DNA of 64,000 nt from an uncultured Bacteroidia bacterium. GTDB lineage: Bacteria > Bacteroidota > Bacteroidia > Bacteroidales > UBA932. Of this stretch, positions 27,102 to 35,272 are shown one piece after another. The notes under the pieces are model-generated. The model ran no database searches. It saw only the letters and a program-made list of their open reading frames with translations, and had not been told where the DNA came from. The stretch covers positions 1-64,000 of the forward strand of contig CACXPG010000009.1 in the NCBI GenBank assembly GCA_902769525.1. The letters run 5' to 3'. Numbering within the stretch: position 1 is the stretch's first letter; each line of letters opens with the position of its first letter. The position numbers were made by a program, and so were the translations under genes.

Positions 27102-27125
27102 ACTTCAAATATCAAAAAAAGGGAA

Positions 27126-27923
27126 TCAGAGTTCCCCTTTCTTTTCCAGTTGTTTTGCCTGGTCCCAGATTTTGTCCATCTCGGCCAGTGTCATATCTTT
27201 CAGCGATTTTCCCTGCTTAATCGTATGCTCTTCCAGATAGCCGAAACGGCGGCGGAATTTGGCGCAGGTGTTCTCCAGCGCCGTGTCCGGGTCGTAGCCG
27301 TAAAGCCTGGCGGCGTTGATTACCGAGAAAAGGAAATCGCCGAGTTCCTCCTCAGCATGCTTTCCTCCTTCGGGAAGAGCGTCGCGCAGTTCTCCCAGTT
27401 CTTCGGAAACCTTGTCCCACACGTCCTCTTTTTTCTCCCAGTCAAAACCTACGGCACGGGCCTTTTCCTGAATCCTGAACGCCTTGATCACGCTCGGGAG
27501 AGACTCCGGCACACCGCTCAAAACGGTCTTGTTGCCGTCCTTTTCCTTTGTCTTGAGCTGTTCCCAGTTGCCGATGACCTCCTCTGCGGATTTTACGGCA
27601 ACCTCTCCATAGACATGGGGATGGCGGTATATCAGTTTATCGCACAAGCGGTTGCACACGTCAGCAATATCGAACTGGTTCTGTTCCTTGCCAATCTTTG
27701 CATAGAACACAATGTGCAGCAGCAGATCTCCAAGCTCCTTGGAGATGTTGAACATATCTTTCTTGAGGATGGCGTCAGACAGTTCGTAAGTTTCCTCGAT
27801 AGTCTGCGGACGGAGGCTTTCCAGCGTCTGCTTATGGTCCCACGGACACTTCTGTCTAAGCGTGTCCATAACGTCCAGCAGCCTTTCAAAGGCCGCCAGC
27901 TCTCTTTCTCTTTTTGTCTCCAT
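27126..27923 (-). CDS. mazG: Nucleoside triphosphate pyrophosphohydrolase
   Basis: MazG hydrolyses (d)NTPs to NMPs, cleaning the pool of aberrant nucleotides and affecting ppGpp-linked stress survival. At 265 aa it is the two-domain form: the first domain has CPWDHKQTLESLRPQTIEETYEL (about 25-47) with the EExxE metal-binding pattern continuing in KELGDLLLHIV (about 62-72). The second has KVSEELGELRDAL and EEELGDFLFSVINAARL (about 168-222). It belongs to a minus-strand run of house-keeping genes from the DHH phosphoesterase to uvrA. Confidence 0.93.
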   Translation of the reverse strand: METKRERELAAFERLLDVMDTLRQKCPWDHKQTLESLRPQTIEETYELSDAILKKDMFNISKELGDLLLHIVFYAKIGKEQNQFDIADVCNRLCDKLIYRHPHVYGEVAVKSAEEVIGNWEQLKTKEKDGNKTVLSGVPESLPSVIKAFRIQEKARAVGFDWEKKEDVWDKVSEELGELRDALPEGGKHAEEELGDFLFSVINAARLYGYDPDTALENTCAKFRRRFGYLEEHTIKQGKSLKDMTLAEMDKIWDQAKQLEKKGEL

Positions 27924-27939
27924 CTTATTGAAAAAACAG

Positions 27940-29028
27940 CTATTTCTTCTTGGTCGGAGGGAACTTGGTGTCAGCAGGATGAGCTACCCACAGATCAAAT
28001 CTGAGCATAGCGTATTCCGGAACTCCGGAACCTGATGACATGTTTCCGGCCGAACCATATCCAAGACCTGACATGAAGAAAGCGGTCGCCTTGTCTGCAT
28101 AGGTCATGTCCTTGACCGCGTGGGCGAAACCGATAATAATTGAAGAACTGCCGCCTGGACCAATCGTAGGGTCGGTGCTGGCTGTCCCGGAACCATAGTT
28201 GGCCATAGCTTGATAGGTCTCGCCGATAGTCACGCTCAAAGGAGTGTAATCCTTGCTGGAATCGTAGATCTTGTACTTGCGGGCTGTATCCGGGATGTTG
28301 GTGTCAAAGACATAGCCGTCCAGAAGACGCCCTACATACCATACGCCTACAGAAGTCTCCGCCTTGACTGTATCGGCGGCAGGAATTCCTGACGGATGAG
28401 TATAGTTACGGAAGTAGTAGCCGTATGAGGTAGAATCCACCTTAGGGCTGAATCTAAGCCTGGAATAGCTCTCCAGAGAATCTATCTGGAATTTTTCCAC
28501 ATCGTCTATCACGATACCTGCCTTGATCTCGTAAAGCATGTTGACAGTGGACTGCTGCCCTGAGGATGAGTAGGTAGTATTCTTTGCTCCTGATGTCGTC
28601 AGCCAAGGCGGTATGATTGCCAACGCGCTGCCGCCTTTGCCCAGCTTGGAAAGAAGCTCTTTCATTCCTAAAGTGGAAGTGCTATTGAGAATGAAAAGAG
28701 ACGGGCCATAATAAATAGACGGGCTATAAGTTCCCAGCATTCTTGCTTTTACGGAATCTGTTGTGCTCTGGCAAGTGCCCGACAGGTCGTAAGTGCTATA
28801 ATGGATATAGATGCCGTCATTGGTGCCAGGCTTCTTGTCAGCTCCCGGATTCAGGCTTATGATAGTCAGGCCTGACTGGAGTTTCTGGGCTTCCGGATGA
28901 TTGGCCTCTATGTAGGCGTCGAGAATTTTTTCCTGAAGCTCTTTTGCTGTGGGTTCCTTTTCCTCGGCACAGCTGGACAATGCCGCAATAGCCAGAGAAA
29001 ACAGCGCTAATTTGAATTTTATGCTCAT
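27940..29028 (-). CDS. Lipoprotein with FKBP-like domains, 362 aa
   Basis: A lipoprotein signal (ALSSC, Cys20) precedes a long region with FKBP-type folds. Residues about 70-170 keep GDGIYIHYSTYDLSG-like and GMKELLSKLGKGGSALAIIPP features, and residues about 225-355 repeat the pattern (VGVWYVGRLLDGYVFDTNIPDTARKY, then a late GYGSAG-YAMLRFDLWV). Several loops depart from active FKBP prolyl isomerases, so catalysis is uncertain; a chaperone role at the cell envelope is plausible. It follows an FKBP lipoprotein (29047-29559) by 18 bp on the same strand, making a tandem pair. Confidence 0.75.
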   Translation of the reverse strand: MSIKFKLALFSLAIAALSSCAEEKEPTAKELQEKILDAYIEANHPEAQKLQSGLTIISLNPGADKKPGTNDGIYIHYSTYDLSGTCQSTTDSVKARMLGTYSPSIYYGPSLFILNSTSTLGMKELLSKLGKGGSALAIIPPWLTTSGAKNTTYSSSGQQSTVNMLYEIKAGIVIDDVEKFQIDSLESYSRLRFSPKVDSTSYGYYFRNYTHPSGIPAADTVKAETSVGVWYVGRLLDGYVFDTNIPDTARKYKIYDSSKDYTPLSVTIGETYQAMANYGSGTASTDPTIGPGGSSSIIIGFAHAVKDMTYADKATAFFMSGLGYGSAGNMSSGSGVPEYAMLRFDLWVAHPADTKFPPTKKK

Positions 29029-29046
29029 AAAAAAACTTTATTCTTC

Positions 29047-29559
29047 TTACTTCAATATCTTGTCAATGGTCAACTCGAAAAACAGAGGGGTCAACTTCGG
29101 AAGATTGGCTATAATCTGGTTTCCGTAACCGTATCTTGCAGAGAACACAATGTAGCAGCGTTCTCCTTCCTTCACGCCTTCAAGCCCAAGGGACAGTCCC
29201 TTAAGCAGTGCAGACGATCCGTATTTGATCCCTATAGGCTTCCCGTCAGTCACAAAACCTGCCTCCTCTGCCACTTCCTTGTCATTGGTGTAGAACAGCC
29301 CGCCCTTGCCGTTGCTGAACACGTAGCCGCTGTAGTGGAAGTAGAGAGAGTCTCCCTTCTGGAGCTCGCTGCCGCTTCCTTCATCTACGACCACCCTGAC
29401 AACGCCCGAGTTGAGTACAACCCTGTACTCTGAACCAACGGAATTAGCCCAGGCGTCTATCCTTGACTCCTGGTCAGCGTATGTGTTCTTGCGGTCTTCC
29501 TTGTCACAACCGATGGCAAAAACCACTGCAAGACATATTATAAACAGGTTTCTGACCAT
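29047..29559 (-). CDS. FKBP-type peptidyl-prolyl isomerase lipoprotein, 170 aa
   Basis: A short lipoprotein signal (VVFAIGC, Cys18) precedes a single FKBP domain with GDSLYFHYSGYVFSNGKGG, KYGSSALLKGLSLGLEGVKEGERC and FSARYGYGN blocks (about 80-155). These match FKBP strands, active-site cleft and the GYG flap. It would assist folding of exported proteins. Such FKBP lipoproteins next to a DHH phosphoesterase recall the gldI neighbourhood of gliding Bacteroidetes, but identity with GldI is not claimed. Likely transcribed with the DHH gene upstream (40 bp). Confidence 0.85.
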   Translation of the reverse strand: MVRNLFIICLAVVFAIGCDKEDRKNTYADQESRIDAWANSVGSEYRVVLNSGVVRVVVDEGSGSELQKGDSLYFHYSGYVFSNGKGGLFYTNDKEVAEEAGFVTDGKPIGIKYGSSALLKGLSLGLEGVKEGERCYIVFSARYGYGNQIIANLPKLTPLFFELTIDKILK

Positions 29560-29598
29560 ATCAAACCATTATCAAAAGCTGTGCCGCGCTCTTTGGCG

Positions 29599-30624
29599 TC
29601 AGGCCTGAAGAAACTCCCTCAGGCACTTTTCAAAGTAATCCGCCACCTCATCCACAGGCATGTACAAACGTCCGCCGGATGCCCTTTCGTGACCTCCGCC
29701 GTTGAAATACTGCCTGCAAAGCCGGTTGACAGAAACGGCCCCTTTGCTCCGCAAAGATACTTTAATAAATCCATCTACCTCCGTAAAAAGGGCAGAAATT
29801 TCAACTTCCTTTATTTTCAGGGGCAGATTGACGAATCCTTCAGAGTCCCCGTCGCGATAATTGAACCGGTCTTTTGTCTTCTTGTCCAGGATCAGCACGG
29901 CGGCCTTGAGTTCCGGATACATTTTCATGTTGCACAGCAGCATCTGACCCATCAGCCTCATCCTGTCCTCGGAGAAACTGTTCATTATCTCCATCTGGAT
30001 GCGTTCCCTGTCAACACCGGCCTCAGCGATCTGGGACGCCATAAGGAAAGTGGAAGGATAGACGGTATTGCAGAAATTGTTGGTATCCGTCATCATTCCG
30101 GTATACAGCGATGTCTTCGTCTGGAAAGGAACCGAAACATCCGGCATCGCCATAAGAATCCACCAGGTAAGCTCGGAAGCGGAAGAGACCTCGGTTTCAG
30201 AGAAAACCAGGTCTGCAAACGGCTCCGGAGACGGATGGTGGTCTATCAGTACCTTTGGAGCCTTGGAGGCTGCTATTAGATCCCCCATCCCTTCAGTCCT
30301 GGACAGGTTGTTGAAATCCATGCATATAATAAGGTCTGCCCCCAAGATGGCTTCGCAAACCTTGTCCTTCTGGCGGGAATAGACCAGAATGTCACCTGTA
30401 TTGTGCATAAACTTCAGATAGTCCGGAAAGCTGTCCGGAACTATCATTATTCCAGTTTTGCCAAAAGCGGATTCAATCCAGGCTTCCATGCCGGTCAGGC
30501 ACCCGATGCAGTCTCCGTCGGGGTTATGATGCCCGACTATTACTGTCTTTCTGTCTCCCGAACGGGACACCAGGCTGTAAAAACGCCCGACATTGTCAAT
30601 ATCAGCTATGTTTGGTGCTCCCAT
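29599..30624 (-). CDS. DHH-family phosphoesterase (NrnA-like), 341 aa
   Basis: Members degrade short oligoribonucleotides, pAp or cyclic-dinucleotide products. DHH motifs are clear: VGHHNPDGDCIG (about 26-37), MDFNNLSR (about 98-105), IDHHPSP (about 121-127) and the DHHA1 GGGHERASGG (about 306-315). The length fits NrnA/GdpP-like stand-alone enzymes. It is first of a long minus-strand group (DHH, FKBP, FKBP, mazG, tcdA, GNAT, prfA, uvrA). A divergent plus-strand promoter lies just upstream. Confidence 0.9.
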   Translation of the reverse strand: MGAPNIADIDNVGRFYSLVSRSGDRKTVIVGHHNPDGDCIGCLTGMEAWIESAFGKTGIMIVPDSFPDYLKFMHNTGDILVYSRQKDKVCEAILGADLIICMDFNNLSRTEGMGDLIAASKAPKVLIDHHPSPEPFADLVFSETEVSSASELTWWILMAMPDVSVPFQTKTSLYTGMMTDTNNFCNTVYPSTFLMASQIAEAGVDRERIQMEIMNSFSEDRMRLMGQMLLCNMKMYPELKAAVLILDKKTKDRFNYRDGDSEGFVNLPLKIKEVEISALFTEVDGFIKVSLRSKGAVSVNRLCRQYFNGGGHERASGGRLYMPVDEVADYFEKCLREFLQA

Positions 30625-30655
30625 AATTCAATCGATGTGCAAAATTAAAAATATA

Positions 30656-30686
30656 TTGCTTGATAGGAAGATTTTTTTTATTTTTG
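30656..30686 (+). promoter_or_regulatory. Likely promoter of the 228-aa membrane protein gene
   Basis: TTGC (30656-30659), 19 bases, then TATTTTTG (30679-30686), a full match to the -7 element TAnnTTTG with a weak -33. It is 38 bp before the ATG at 30725. Confidence 0.5.
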
Positions 30687-30724
30687 CCTTGTTAATTGAA
30701 CCGAAGATAATAAGAAACACAAAT

Positions 30725-31411
30725 ATGAGAAAGTTATTTACATTAGTTATTCTCCCTATCATCATTATCCTCTTGGGATATCTGATCGTAAAGGGCGTGA
30801 TGAAGCCTATCAAGTTCAACGAAGAAAGAGCAGCCAGAGAGGCTGTCGCCATCCAGAAGCTGAAGGATATCAGAGACCTCCAGGTGGCTTACAAGAACAA
30901 GTACGGCAAATTTGCATCTACACTGGATTCTCTTGCTGACTTCTACAAGAACGACAAGATGGTCATTAACATGCAGATCGGATCTGTAAACGACTCCGCT
31001 ATGGTTGCCCACACAGATGCCGTAAGAAACGCCAACAAGAAGAACAAGCTGACTGACAAGGATCTTTACGAACTTTACAAGAAAGGAGACCATAACCTTG
31101 TATTCTCCATCAAGAGCGAGATTCCTGTAAAGGACACCCTGCTCAAGAGAGAGGATTTCAACATCGACAAGCTTGCTGACATTCCATTCTCAAACGGCAA
31201 GAAGATTGAGATGAAGAGCATCGTTAAGCAGGTTTCAGGAGTTGATGTTCCTCTGTTTGAGGCCAATATTCCTTTCAACGATCTTCTCGCAGGCATGGAT
31301 CACCAGCTTCTTGTCAACCTCAACAGCGAGAAAGACAAGCTGAACAAGTTCCCTGGCCTGAAGGTTGGAAGCATCGAGAACCCTAACAACAATGCAGGAA
31401 ACTGGGAATAG
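30725..31411 (+). CDS. Membrane-anchored hypothetical protein, 228 aa
   Basis: The N-terminus (MRKLFTLVILPIIIILLGYLIVKG) is one membrane anchor followed by KPIKFNEERAAREAVAIQKLKDIRDLQVAYKNKYGKFA, a long helix that resembles the N-terminal spine of type IV pilin-like proteins. The rest is a soluble domain with charged strands. It is a conserved Bacteroidetes gene type with no established role that I can name. The frame extends upstream to 30593, but the promoter and the good ATG at 30725 fix the start. A terminator with a UUCG loop follows, so it is a single-gene unit. Confidence 0.8.
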   Translation: MRKLFTLVILPIIIILLGYLIVKGVMKPIKFNEERAAREAVAIQKLKDIRDLQVAYKNKYGKFASTLDSLADFYKNDKMVINMQIGSVNDSAMVAHTDAVRNANKKNKLTDKDLYELYKKGDHNLVFSIKSEIPVKDTLLKREDFNIDKLADIPFSNGKKIEMKSIVKQVSGVDVPLFEANIPFNDLLAGMDHQLLVNLNSEKDKLNKFPGLKVGSIENPNNNAGNWE

Positions 31412-31431
31412 TCCCCAAACAAATCTTAGAA

Positions 31432-31456
31432 GGTGGTCTTCGGGCCACCTTTTTTT
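31432..31456 (+). terminator. Rho-independent terminator with UUCG loop
   Basis: GGTGGTC (31432-31438), loop TTCG, GGCCACC (31443-31449) and seven T residues. It ends the 228-aa membrane protein gene. Confidence 0.9.
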
Positions 31457-31484
31457 GTAAATTGCACTGCATATTTGAACACCA

Positions 31485-32000
31485 ATGGCAGATTACTCTT
31501 CAACATCCCTTTTCACACTGGTTCCGGAGGGCTTCGCTGATGACCGTTCCGGGGAGAAGATTCTCAGAGACCTTTTCGGCCTGGACTCTTCCTACACTGT
31601 CCGGTCTGCAGAAGTTCCTCAGTACGGAGCCGTCTTGCTGTATGCCTGGGAGAAGGCAACCGGCTCAGGCATAGTTCCTTCAGAGAGCATAAAGCCCCTT
31701 GTGCTCAAGCAGCTCAAAGACCTTTCCGCCCTCAGCGAGCACAACAAGCTGATTATGGATTTTGACATCTCGAAGAAAAGGACAACTCTTCTGCTGGCCG
31801 AAGGCGAACGCCTGATAACGGCCAACAGCTTCCATACGGTTGACATTCCTTCTGCCATCTACTATATGCTTGAAATACTTCACAAGAGCCAGATAAATCC
31901 TCAGCAGACCACTCTGCATTTCAGCGGAAAGGCAGACGATGGAGAGCTCAATACTCTCAAGTCATACGTCAAGGATGTAAGATTGAGAATGCAGCAATGA
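31485..32000 (+). CDS. DUF3822-family protein, 171 aa
   Basis: The protein is short for the DUF3822 family but shows its recurring features: a start with the STSLFTLVPEGFADD pattern, the central PSAIYYMLEIL segment (about 125-135) and TTLHFSGKADD near the C-terminus. The family is conserved in Bacteroidetes next to rsmD, and may have an actin-like/ATPase fold fragment, but the role is not established. Its last four bases overlap the rsmD start (ATGA), so the pair is coupled. Confidence 0.8.
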   Translation: MADYSSTSLFTLVPEGFADDRSGEKILRDLFGLDSSYTVRSAEVPQYGAVLLYAWEKATGSGIVPSESIKPLVLKQLKDLSALSEHNKLIMDFDISKKRTTLLLAEGERLITANSFHTVDIPSAIYYMLEILHKSQINPQQTTLHFSGKADDGELNTLKSYVKDVRLRMQQ

Positions 32001-32533
32001 GAATAATCGGAGGAAGACTTAAAGGAAAGACCATCAACCCGCCTGCAGGCTATCCTGCCAGGCCTACCACCGATTTTGCCAAGGAAGGGCTGTTCAACAT
32101 TCTGGAAAGCGAATACGAGCTGGAAGGATTCAGCCTCCTGGACCTTTTCGGAGGAACGGGAAGCATTAGCGCCGAATTCATCTCCAGAGGCGGGAAAGAA
32201 GCCATTTGCGTGGAAATGAACCGCAAGAACGCCTCTTTCATCAGCAAGATGCACAAAGGCCTCGGGCTGAAGGAAATCCGTACCGTCCACAGCAATGTTT
32301 TCGATTTCCTGGATATCTGCAACCGCACTTTCGACTTCATTTTCGCCGATCCGCCATACAAACTTGAAGGAATAGATACCCTTCCGGACAAGGTTTTCAG
32401 CCGCGAAAACCCTATCCTGAGCGGCCAGGGATACTTTATCCTGGAGCACGGGGGAGACTATGACTTTTCGTCTCATCCCCACTTTGTGAAAGAGAGGCAT
32501 TATGGAAACGTGCATTTTTCATTTTTTTCCTGA
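31997..32533 (+). CDS. rsmD: 16S rRNA (guanine966-N2)-methyltransferase
   Basis: RsmD methylates G966 of 16S rRNA in the 30S subunit. It shows MRIIGGRLKGK at the N-terminus, the SAM-binding LLDLFGGTGSIS loop (about 49-60), and the catalytic DPPY motif (residues about 117-120) in FADPPYKLEG. 178 aa is normal. It is coupled to the DUF3822 gene and followed immediately by the tRNA-Asp promoter. Confidence 0.93.
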   Translation: MRIIGGRLKGKTINPPAGYPARPTTDFAKEGLFNILESEYELEGFSLLDLFGGTGSISAEFISRGGKEAICVEMNRKNASFISKMHKGLGLKEIRTVHSNVFDFLDICNRTFDFIFADPPYKLEGIDTLPDKVFSRENPILSGQGYFILEHGGDYDFSSHPHFVKERHYGNVHFSFFS

Positions 32534-32539
32534 AAACAG

Positions 32540-32570
32540 TTTGCACTTTTCAAAAAGATATCTATATTTG
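32540..32570 (+). promoter_or_regulatory. tRNA-Asp promoter
   Basis: TTTG (32540-32543), a 19-base spacer, then TATATTTG (32563-32570): an exact match to the Bacteroidetes TTTG-N19-TAnnTTTG consensus, 18 bp before the tRNA start. Confidence 0.85.
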
Positions 32571-32588
32571 CACTCCCAAAACGGAACT

Positions 32589-32663
32589 GGTGCGTTAGTT
32601 CAGCTTGGTTAGAATGCCTGCCTGTCACGCAGGAGGTCACGAGTTCGAGTCTCGTACGCACCG
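32589..32663 (+). tRNA. tRNA-Asp (anticodon GTC)
   Basis: The 7-bp acceptor stem GGTGCGT/ACGCACC, anticodon arm CCTGC-CTGTCAC-GCAGG and T-loop TTCGAGT are all intact. The discriminator base is G, as required for aspartate; CCA is not encoded. It has its own promoter upstream and a strong terminator downstream. Confidence 0.97.
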
Positions 32664-32670
32664 CAAAATA

Positions 32671-32706
32671 AAGCCCTTGCAGATATGCAGGGGCTTTTCT
32701 TTTTTG
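32671..32706 (+). terminator. Terminator after tRNA-Asp
   Basis: An 11-bp stem (32671-32681 with 32686-32696, one G-T pair) with a GATA loop is followed by TTTTCTTTTTT. The stem begins eight bases after the tRNA end. Confidence 0.9.
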
Positions 32707-32731
32707 CTTTCCCATCGCTGAGCAAAGGAGC

Positions 32732-34480
32732 CTATTCTATCTTCACTCCCCTCTCGGCCAGGATCTTAAGGCCGATGTCCTTGAGCTTGAATTTCTGGAT
32801 CTTGCCGCTTCCGGTAAGAGGATACTCTTCCACGATAAACACGTATTTAGGTATCTTGAACCTGGAAATCTTTCCCATGCAGAAATCCTTCACCAGCTCT
32901 TCAGTCAGCTTCGCCCCTTCCTTAGGAATGATGTAGGCTGCCACAACCTCGCCGTATTTCTTGGAAGGAAGTCCTGCAACCTGGACATCCTGGACACCCG
33001 GAAGATGATACAGGAACTCTTCTATCTCCCTCGGGTAAATATTCTCTCCGCCTCTGATTATCATATCCTTGATCCTGCCGGTTACCCTGAAGTTTCCGTT
33101 CTCGTCCAGATAGCCGAGGTCTCCGGAATGAAGCCATCCGTCCTTGTCGATGGTCTCAGCCGTAGCTTCCGGATTATTGTAGTATCCGGCCATGTTGTTG
33201 TAGCCACGGTTGCAGAATTCCCCTATCTCCCCCACATCGCAGAAACGCCCGGTTCCCGGCTCGATTATCTTGACTTCCGTATGCTCGAACTCGTAGCCTA
33301 CCGTTGTGCATCTCTCCTCGAAAGACTGCTCGTATCTGGTGTGAGTCATTCCAGGGGAAGCCTCCGTCAGGCCGTAAACGCTGGTAACCCTCATAAACAT
33401 CTTGTCCTCCACCTCGCGCATAAGCTCTATCGGGCAGAGGGCCCCGGCCATGATTCCTACCCTCAGGCTCCTCATGTTGAACATCTTGAACATAGGGTGA
33501 GTGAGCATCGCGATATACATCGTGGGCACTCCATATACAGACGTGCACCTTTCGCGGTGAATGGAAGCCAGCACCACCAGAGGGTCGAACCTCTCCACCA
33601 TTATCTGGGTGCAGCCGTGGGTGATGACGTTCATCGTGGCCAGCACAATTCCAAAGCAGTGGAAAAGCGGAACGCAGCAGCAAAGTTTGTCTGAAGAGGA
33701 GAAAAGCATGTGCTCGCCGGTCAGAAAACCGTTGTTGGTAATGTTGCGGTGAGTGAGCATCACTCCTTTAGGGAAACCTGTCGTCCCCGATGTGTACTGC
33801 ATATTGACAACATCGTTGCACTTAACCTCGGATTTCAGCCTGTCAAGTTCAGTGTCATCTGTGTTTTCGCCGAGGATGAGAAGTTCCTGGGTGTTGTACA
33901 TTCCGCGGTACTTTTCCTGGCCTATGAATACCACGTTCTTCATACAAGGGAAACGGCTGCTCTCCAGTTTGCCTCTCTCGCATTCCCTGAGTTCGGGCAG
34001 CATCTTGTAGGTCATTCCGAGAAAATCCGTATCCCTGTCGCGGTCTATGATGCACAGAGTGTGAAGGTCAGCGTCCTTGCACAGATACTCCAGCTCGTTC
34101 TGCTGATAATTCGTGTTAACGGTAACGCACACCGCTCCAATCTTGGCGCAGGCATACATAACCGTCAGCCAGTCAGGTACATTTGTCGCCCAGATGCCCA
34201 CGTGAGTTCCACGGGTCACGCCTATCCCTATGAATCCTTTCGCCAAAGTGTCCACGCGATGGTTCAGCTGGGCGTAAGTGAACCTCAGGTCACGGTCAGA
34301 ATAGACCAGCGCCTCTTTGTCCGGACATTCGCCCGCCCATTTTTCCAGCCACTGGCCGATAGTCCTGTCAGAAAGCGGAAGTTCGCGGTTCTTCCTTTTG
34401 AGACGGCTTTGTATATCCGCCAGAATATCGGAGACCCTGCGGGAAGCGTTGTCTCGTATCTCCTTGATTCTTTTTACCAT
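32732..34480 (-). CDS. AMP-forming acyl-CoA synthetase, 582 aa
   Basis: An ANL-superfamily ligase that activates a fatty or other carboxylic acid via an acyl-adenylate to the CoA thioester. Motifs: YTSGTTGFPKG (about 233-243, ATP loop), YGLTEASPG (about 375-383), HSGDLGYLDENG (about 453-464) and the hinge RIKDMIIRGGENIYPREIE (about 471-489), with the catalytic lysine near the C-terminus (GSGKIQK). Similarity is to medium/long-chain FadD-like enzymes. It is preceded by the XRE-cupin regulator gene (19 bp), a common pair in Bacteroidetes, suggesting substrate- or stress-linked control. Confidence 0.92.
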   Translation of the reverse strand: MVKRIKEIRDNASRRVSDILADIQSRLKRKNRELPLSDRTIGQWLEKWAGECPDKEALVYSDRDLRFTYAQLNHRVDTLAKGFIGIGVTRGTHVGIWATNVPDWLTVMYACAKIGAVCVTVNTNYQQNELEYLCKDADLHTLCIIDRDRDTDFLGMTYKMLPELRECERGKLESSRFPCMKNVVFIGQEKYRGMYNTQELLILGENTDDTELDRLKSEVKCNDVVNMQYTSGTTGFPKGVMLTHRNITNNGFLTGEHMLFSSSDKLCCCVPLFHCFGIVLATMNVITHGCTQIMVERFDPLVVLASIHRERCTSVYGVPTMYIAMLTHPMFKMFNMRSLRVGIMAGALCPIELMREVEDKMFMRVTSVYGLTEASPGMTHTRYEQSFEERCTTVGYEFEHTEVKIIEPGTGRFCDVGEIGEFCNRGYNNMAGYYNNPEATAETIDKDGWLHSGDLGYLDENGNFRVTGRIKDMIIRGGENIYPREIEEFLYHLPGVQDVQVAGLPSKKYGEVVAAYIIPKEGAKLTEELVKDFCMGKISRFKIPKYVFIVEEYPLTGSGKIQKFKLKDIGLKILAERGVKIE

Positions 34481-34499
34481 AGCAGAAAAGTGATTTTGG

Positions 34500-35075
34500 C
34501 TATGCAGGGAAATATGTCACTGCGAGAATCTTGCAAGGCTTCTTCTTGAGAGCCGAAGCAAGGTGATGGGGAACTATTGAATCATAATATATGCTTTGCC
34601 CTGGCTTGAGAGTGTAGACCTGCTTCCCGTATCCTACTTCAAGCTTGCCGTCGAGAACAAGAAGGAACTCTTCCCCCTCGTGAGATTTATAGAATTTCCT
34701 GCCACCAGCCGGGTCCAGGATAATCACGGTAGCGTCCATCTGTCTGTTTTTCTTCTGCGATGAGAGAGAAAAGAAATGCATGTGGTCTCTTCCGGCGCTT
34801 CGGCCGCGGATGCCGTTCACCCTTCTCCTTGACTTGAGAGAAGAAACAACCGGGGAAAGGTCTTCCTCCCCGTCCAGAAAAGTTCCTGTTCTGATTCCTA
34901 ATACTTTTGAAATCTTAGACACATTCCCAAGATTTGGTGTATCATCATCATTTTCAATCTCTTTCAGATAAGATTTGCTTAGTCCGGTTTCTTTCTTGAT
35001 ATCTTCAACCGTCATTTTCTTGGCTTCACGGACCGATTTAATCCGGTTCCCAATTTTAGTGTCAACCCTGTTCAT
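34500..35075 (-). CDS. XRE-family regulator with cupin domain, 191 aa
   Basis: A helix-turn-helix DNA-binding domain (about 8-62: SVREAKKMTVEDIKKETGLSKSYLKEIEN) is joined by a linker rich in R/S to a C-terminal cupin sensor (about 125-188: SHEGEEFLLVLDGKLEVGYG, SIYYDSIVPHHL). Such regulators bind a small ligand in the cupin and control adjacent metabolic genes. It lies 19 bp before the acyl-CoA ligase gene and most likely regulates it. The frame extends to 35171, but the ATG at 35075 (MNRVDTK) begins the HTH domain properly. A divergent LysR gene starts 197 bp away. Confidence 0.9.
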   Translation of the reverse strand: MNRVDTKIGNRIKSVREAKKMTVEDIKKETGLSKSYLKEIENDDDTPNLGNVSKISKVLGIRTGTFLDGEEDLSPVVSSLKSRRRVNGIRGRSAGRDHMHFFSLSSQKKNRQMDATVIILDPAGGRKFYKSHEGEEFLLVLDGKLEVGYGKQVYTLKPGQSIYYDSIVPHHLASALKKKPCKILAVTYFPA

Positions 35076-35190
35076 TGTACTTTCCTTATAAAACGAAGCA
35101 ATTTTAATAAAAAATTCTCTAACAGTAGACAAATTGCATACCAAAAAGCTGTATAAACAAGTTTTTAACATTTATTTTCAGGTTAACAAT

Positions 35191-35205
35191 TTGCAAGCAT
35201 TGCAA
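35191..35205. promoter_or_regulatory. LysR-type palindromic box
   Basis: TTGCAA-GCA-TTGCAA is a 15-bp dyad with the T-N11-A form usual for LysR regulators. It lies between the divergent XRE-cupin and LysR genes, 68 bp before the LysR start. The role is inferred from form and position. Confidence 0.45.
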
Positions 35206-35272
35206 CCAATTCAAAAAAATTCTATCTTAGATGTGGATTTAAAACGCATACCAAATCACCGAAAAGGCCAAT

